From positions 2,158,710 to 2,222,709 of the forward strand of contig JALIGW010000057.1 in assembly GCA_023053685.1 (NCBI GenBank): a stretch of 64,000 nucleotides of DNA. Direction: 5' to 3'. This DNA is from Diadophis punctatus similis (Eukaryota; Chordata; Lepidosauria; Squamata; Dipsadidae). A model generated the notes under the pieces. That model was not told where the DNA came from and searched no databases. It was given only the letters and a program-made list of their open reading frames with translations. Positions 62,501-64,000 of this stretch are shown in pieces (positions within the stretch are counted from its first letter, which is position 1; each line of letters starts with the position of its first letter). The translations under genes were made by a program, and so were the position numbers.

Positions 62501-64000
62501 TCCAGATGAGCGCAAGCAGAGTTCAAAGATTATGGTGAACTCTGCCACATCAATTTCTCTCTAGCTTACATTTTCCAGATGTGCAGAAGCAGAGTTCAAA
62601 GATTATGCTGAAATCTAACACATCAATATCTCTCTAGCTGAAATTTTCTAGATGTGCAAAAGCAGAGTTCCAGGATTATGCTGAAATCTGCCTCTGCATT
62701 TTCCCTCTAGCTGACATTTTCCAGATGTGTGGAAGCAGAGTTCCAGGATTATGCTGAAATCAGCCTCTGCATTTTCTCTCTAGCTGACATTTTTCAGATG
62801 TTCGGAAGCAGAGAGCAAAGATTATGCTGAAATCAACCACATAAATTTTCCCCAGCTGACATTCTCCAGATGTGCAGAAGCAGAGTTCAAAGATTATGCT
62901 GAAATCTACGACATCAATTTCTCTCTAGCTTACATTTTCTAGATGTGCAGAAGCAGAGTTCCAGCATTATGCTGAAATCTGCCACATAAAATTCTCTCTA
63001 GCTGACATTTTCCAGATGTGCAGAAGCAGAGTTCAAATATTATGCTGAAATCTACCATACCAATTTCTCTTTAGCTGACATTTGCCAGATGTGAAGAAGC
63101 AGAGTTCCAGGATTGTGCTGAAATCTACCATACCAATTTCTCTCTAGCTGACATTTGCCAGATGTGAAGAAGCAGAGTTCCAGGATTGTGCTGAAAACCA
63201 CCACATCAATTTCTCTCTAGCTTACATTTTCCAGATGTGCAGAAGCAGAGTTCCAGGATTTTGCTGAAATGTGCCTTGCAATTTCTCTCTGGCTGACTTT
63301 TCCAGATGTGAAGAAGCAGAGTTCAAACATTATGCTGAAATCTACCACATCAATTTCTCTCTAGCTGACATTTGCCAGATGTGCAGAAGCAGATTTCCAG
63401 GATTATGCTGAAATCAGCCTCTGCATTTTCTCTCTAGCTGACATTTTCCAGATGTGCAGAAGCAGAGTTCAAATATTTTGCTGAAATCTACCATACCAAT
63501 TTCTCTTTAGCTGACATTTGCCAGATGTGAAGAAGCAGAGTTCCAGGATTGTGCTGAAATCTACCATACCAATTTCTCTCTAGCTGACATTTGCCAGATG
63601 TGAAGAAGCAGAGTTCCAGGATTGTGCTGAAAACCACCACATCAATTTCTCTCTAGCTTACATTTTCCAGATGTGCAGAAGCAGAGTTCCAGGATTTTGC
63701 TGAAATGTGCCTTGCAATTTCTCTCTAGCTGACTTTTCCAGATGTGAAGAAGCAGAGTTCAAACATTATGCTGAAATCTACCACATCAATTTCTCTCTAG
63801 CTGACATTTGCCAGATGTGCAGAAGCAGATTTCCAGGATTATGCTGAAATCAGCCTCTGCATTTTCTCTCTAGCTGACATTTTCCAGATGTGAAGAAGCA
63901 GAGTTCAAAGATTATGCTGAAATCTACCACATAAATTCCTATCTAGCTGACATTTTTCATATGTGATGAAGCAGAGTTGCAGGATTATGCTGAAATCAGC
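59515..64000 (+). repeat. Large unit D3, third copy of the 4.58-kb unit
   Basis: This unit pairs with D1 at offset 44,866 bp (59,641/14,775; 59,932/15,066), then 45,012 bp (60,902/15,890; 61,533/16,521) and finally 44,720 bp (63,031/18,311). The changes are two monomers (146 bp) kept here near 60,380-60,520 but lost from D1 and D2, and four monomers (292 bp) missing here near 62,630. Markers are at 60,082 and 61,683. The last base of the window corresponds to 19,280, the D1/D2 seam, so a further D-type unit could follow. Confidence 0.9.
63031..63902 (+). repeat. Two six-monomer cassettes in D3
   Basis: Cassette starts (gttcaaatatt) at 63,031 and 63,467 are 436 bp apart, matching the pair at 18,311 and 18,747. 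The second start has the private aaatattttgctg where the others read aaatattatgctg. It is preceded by attttccagatgtg and not by the attttccatatgtg of D1 and D2. So that ccatatg state arose in the D1/D2 lineage or was lost here. Confidence 0.87.

Larger units (their letters stand above)
1..64000 (+). repeat. Satellite DNA array, 73-bp monomer, spans whole window
   Basis: Every stretch read is a copy of one unit with these landmarks in order: gctgaaatc, a variable block (taccacatcaat, tgccttgcaat or agcctctgcat), ttctctctag, ctgacattttccag, atgtgcagaagcagag, and ttccaggattat or ttcaaagattat. Successive gctgaaatc starts lie 72-73 bp apart in most of the array. The landmark order is always the same on the + strand, so no inversion was found. 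There is no interruption by unrelated DNA, and both window ends cut through a monomer. This is the organisation of constitutive heterochromatin satellites. Which chromosome region it occupies cannot be told, since no flanking DNA is present. No gene is present anywhere in it. Confidence 0.98.

Noticed and set aside
1..64000. CRISPR-like array
   Set aside because: Units follow each other directly with no unique spacers between repeats, the unit is 73 bp, and no cas-type genes are present.
1..64000. CENP-B box or telomere repeat
   Set aside because: I looked for the CENP-B core pattern (TTCG....A..CGGG) and for TTAGGG runs and saw neither. The ttcggaagcagag variants do not fit the box. A motif scan allowing mismatches would settle it.

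Overview
The whole 64-kb window is one uninterrupted tandem array of a satellite DNA. The monomer is normally 73 bp (range about 69-73 bp, roughly 41% G+C), giving on the order of 880 copies. All copies read in the same direction. The first base and the last base both fall inside monomers, so the array runs past both ends. I found no unique DNA, transposon, RNA gene, CRISPR array or believable protein gene. The source is almost certainly a eukaryotic nuclear genome, from centromeric, pericentromeric, subtelomeric or sex-chromosome heterochromatin. Many variable positions form CG/TG/CA series, which fits a genome that methylates CpG, such as a vertebrate or a plant. I cannot name the species or the satellite family.

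The array is hierarchical. Level 1 is the 73-bp monomer, which falls into about a dozen recognisable variant types. Level 2 is short fixed strings of variants, for example a six-monomer cassette of 436-437 bp. Level 3 is an irregular higher-order repeat of about 2.5-4.9 kb, paced by a distinctive 72-bp monomer (tgtctccaagtg). Level 4 is large, nearly identical segmental duplications that overlap and nest.

Layout: 1-11.2 kb holds three related higher-order units (starts 1, 3,752, 6,923), the third partly duplicated at 1.8 kb. 11.2-14.7 kb is a mosaic with a 437-bp tandem duplication. 14.7-23.9 kb is a head-to-tail pair of 4,584-bp units. 22.6-27.4 kb is a 2,474-bp-offset duplication. 24.8-43.1 kb contains two copies of an about 8.4-kb block set 9,940 bp apart. 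39.5-45.8 kb is a further duplication (offset 3,251 then 3,105 bp). 45.8-50.4 kb is pieced together from third copies of the preceding blocks. 50.4-59.5 kb returns to the higher-order type of the left end. 59.5-64.0 kb is another copy of the 4.58-kb unit.

Nearly all size differences between copies are whole numbers of monomers (about 73, 146, 292, 436 and 653 bp), as expected from unequal crossing-over or slippage in register. Open frames exist (up to 95 codons), but the ones I checked start on GTG or TTG, and they are bounded by the monomer register, so I do not call genes. All identities and offsets were read by eye; no alignment was run.
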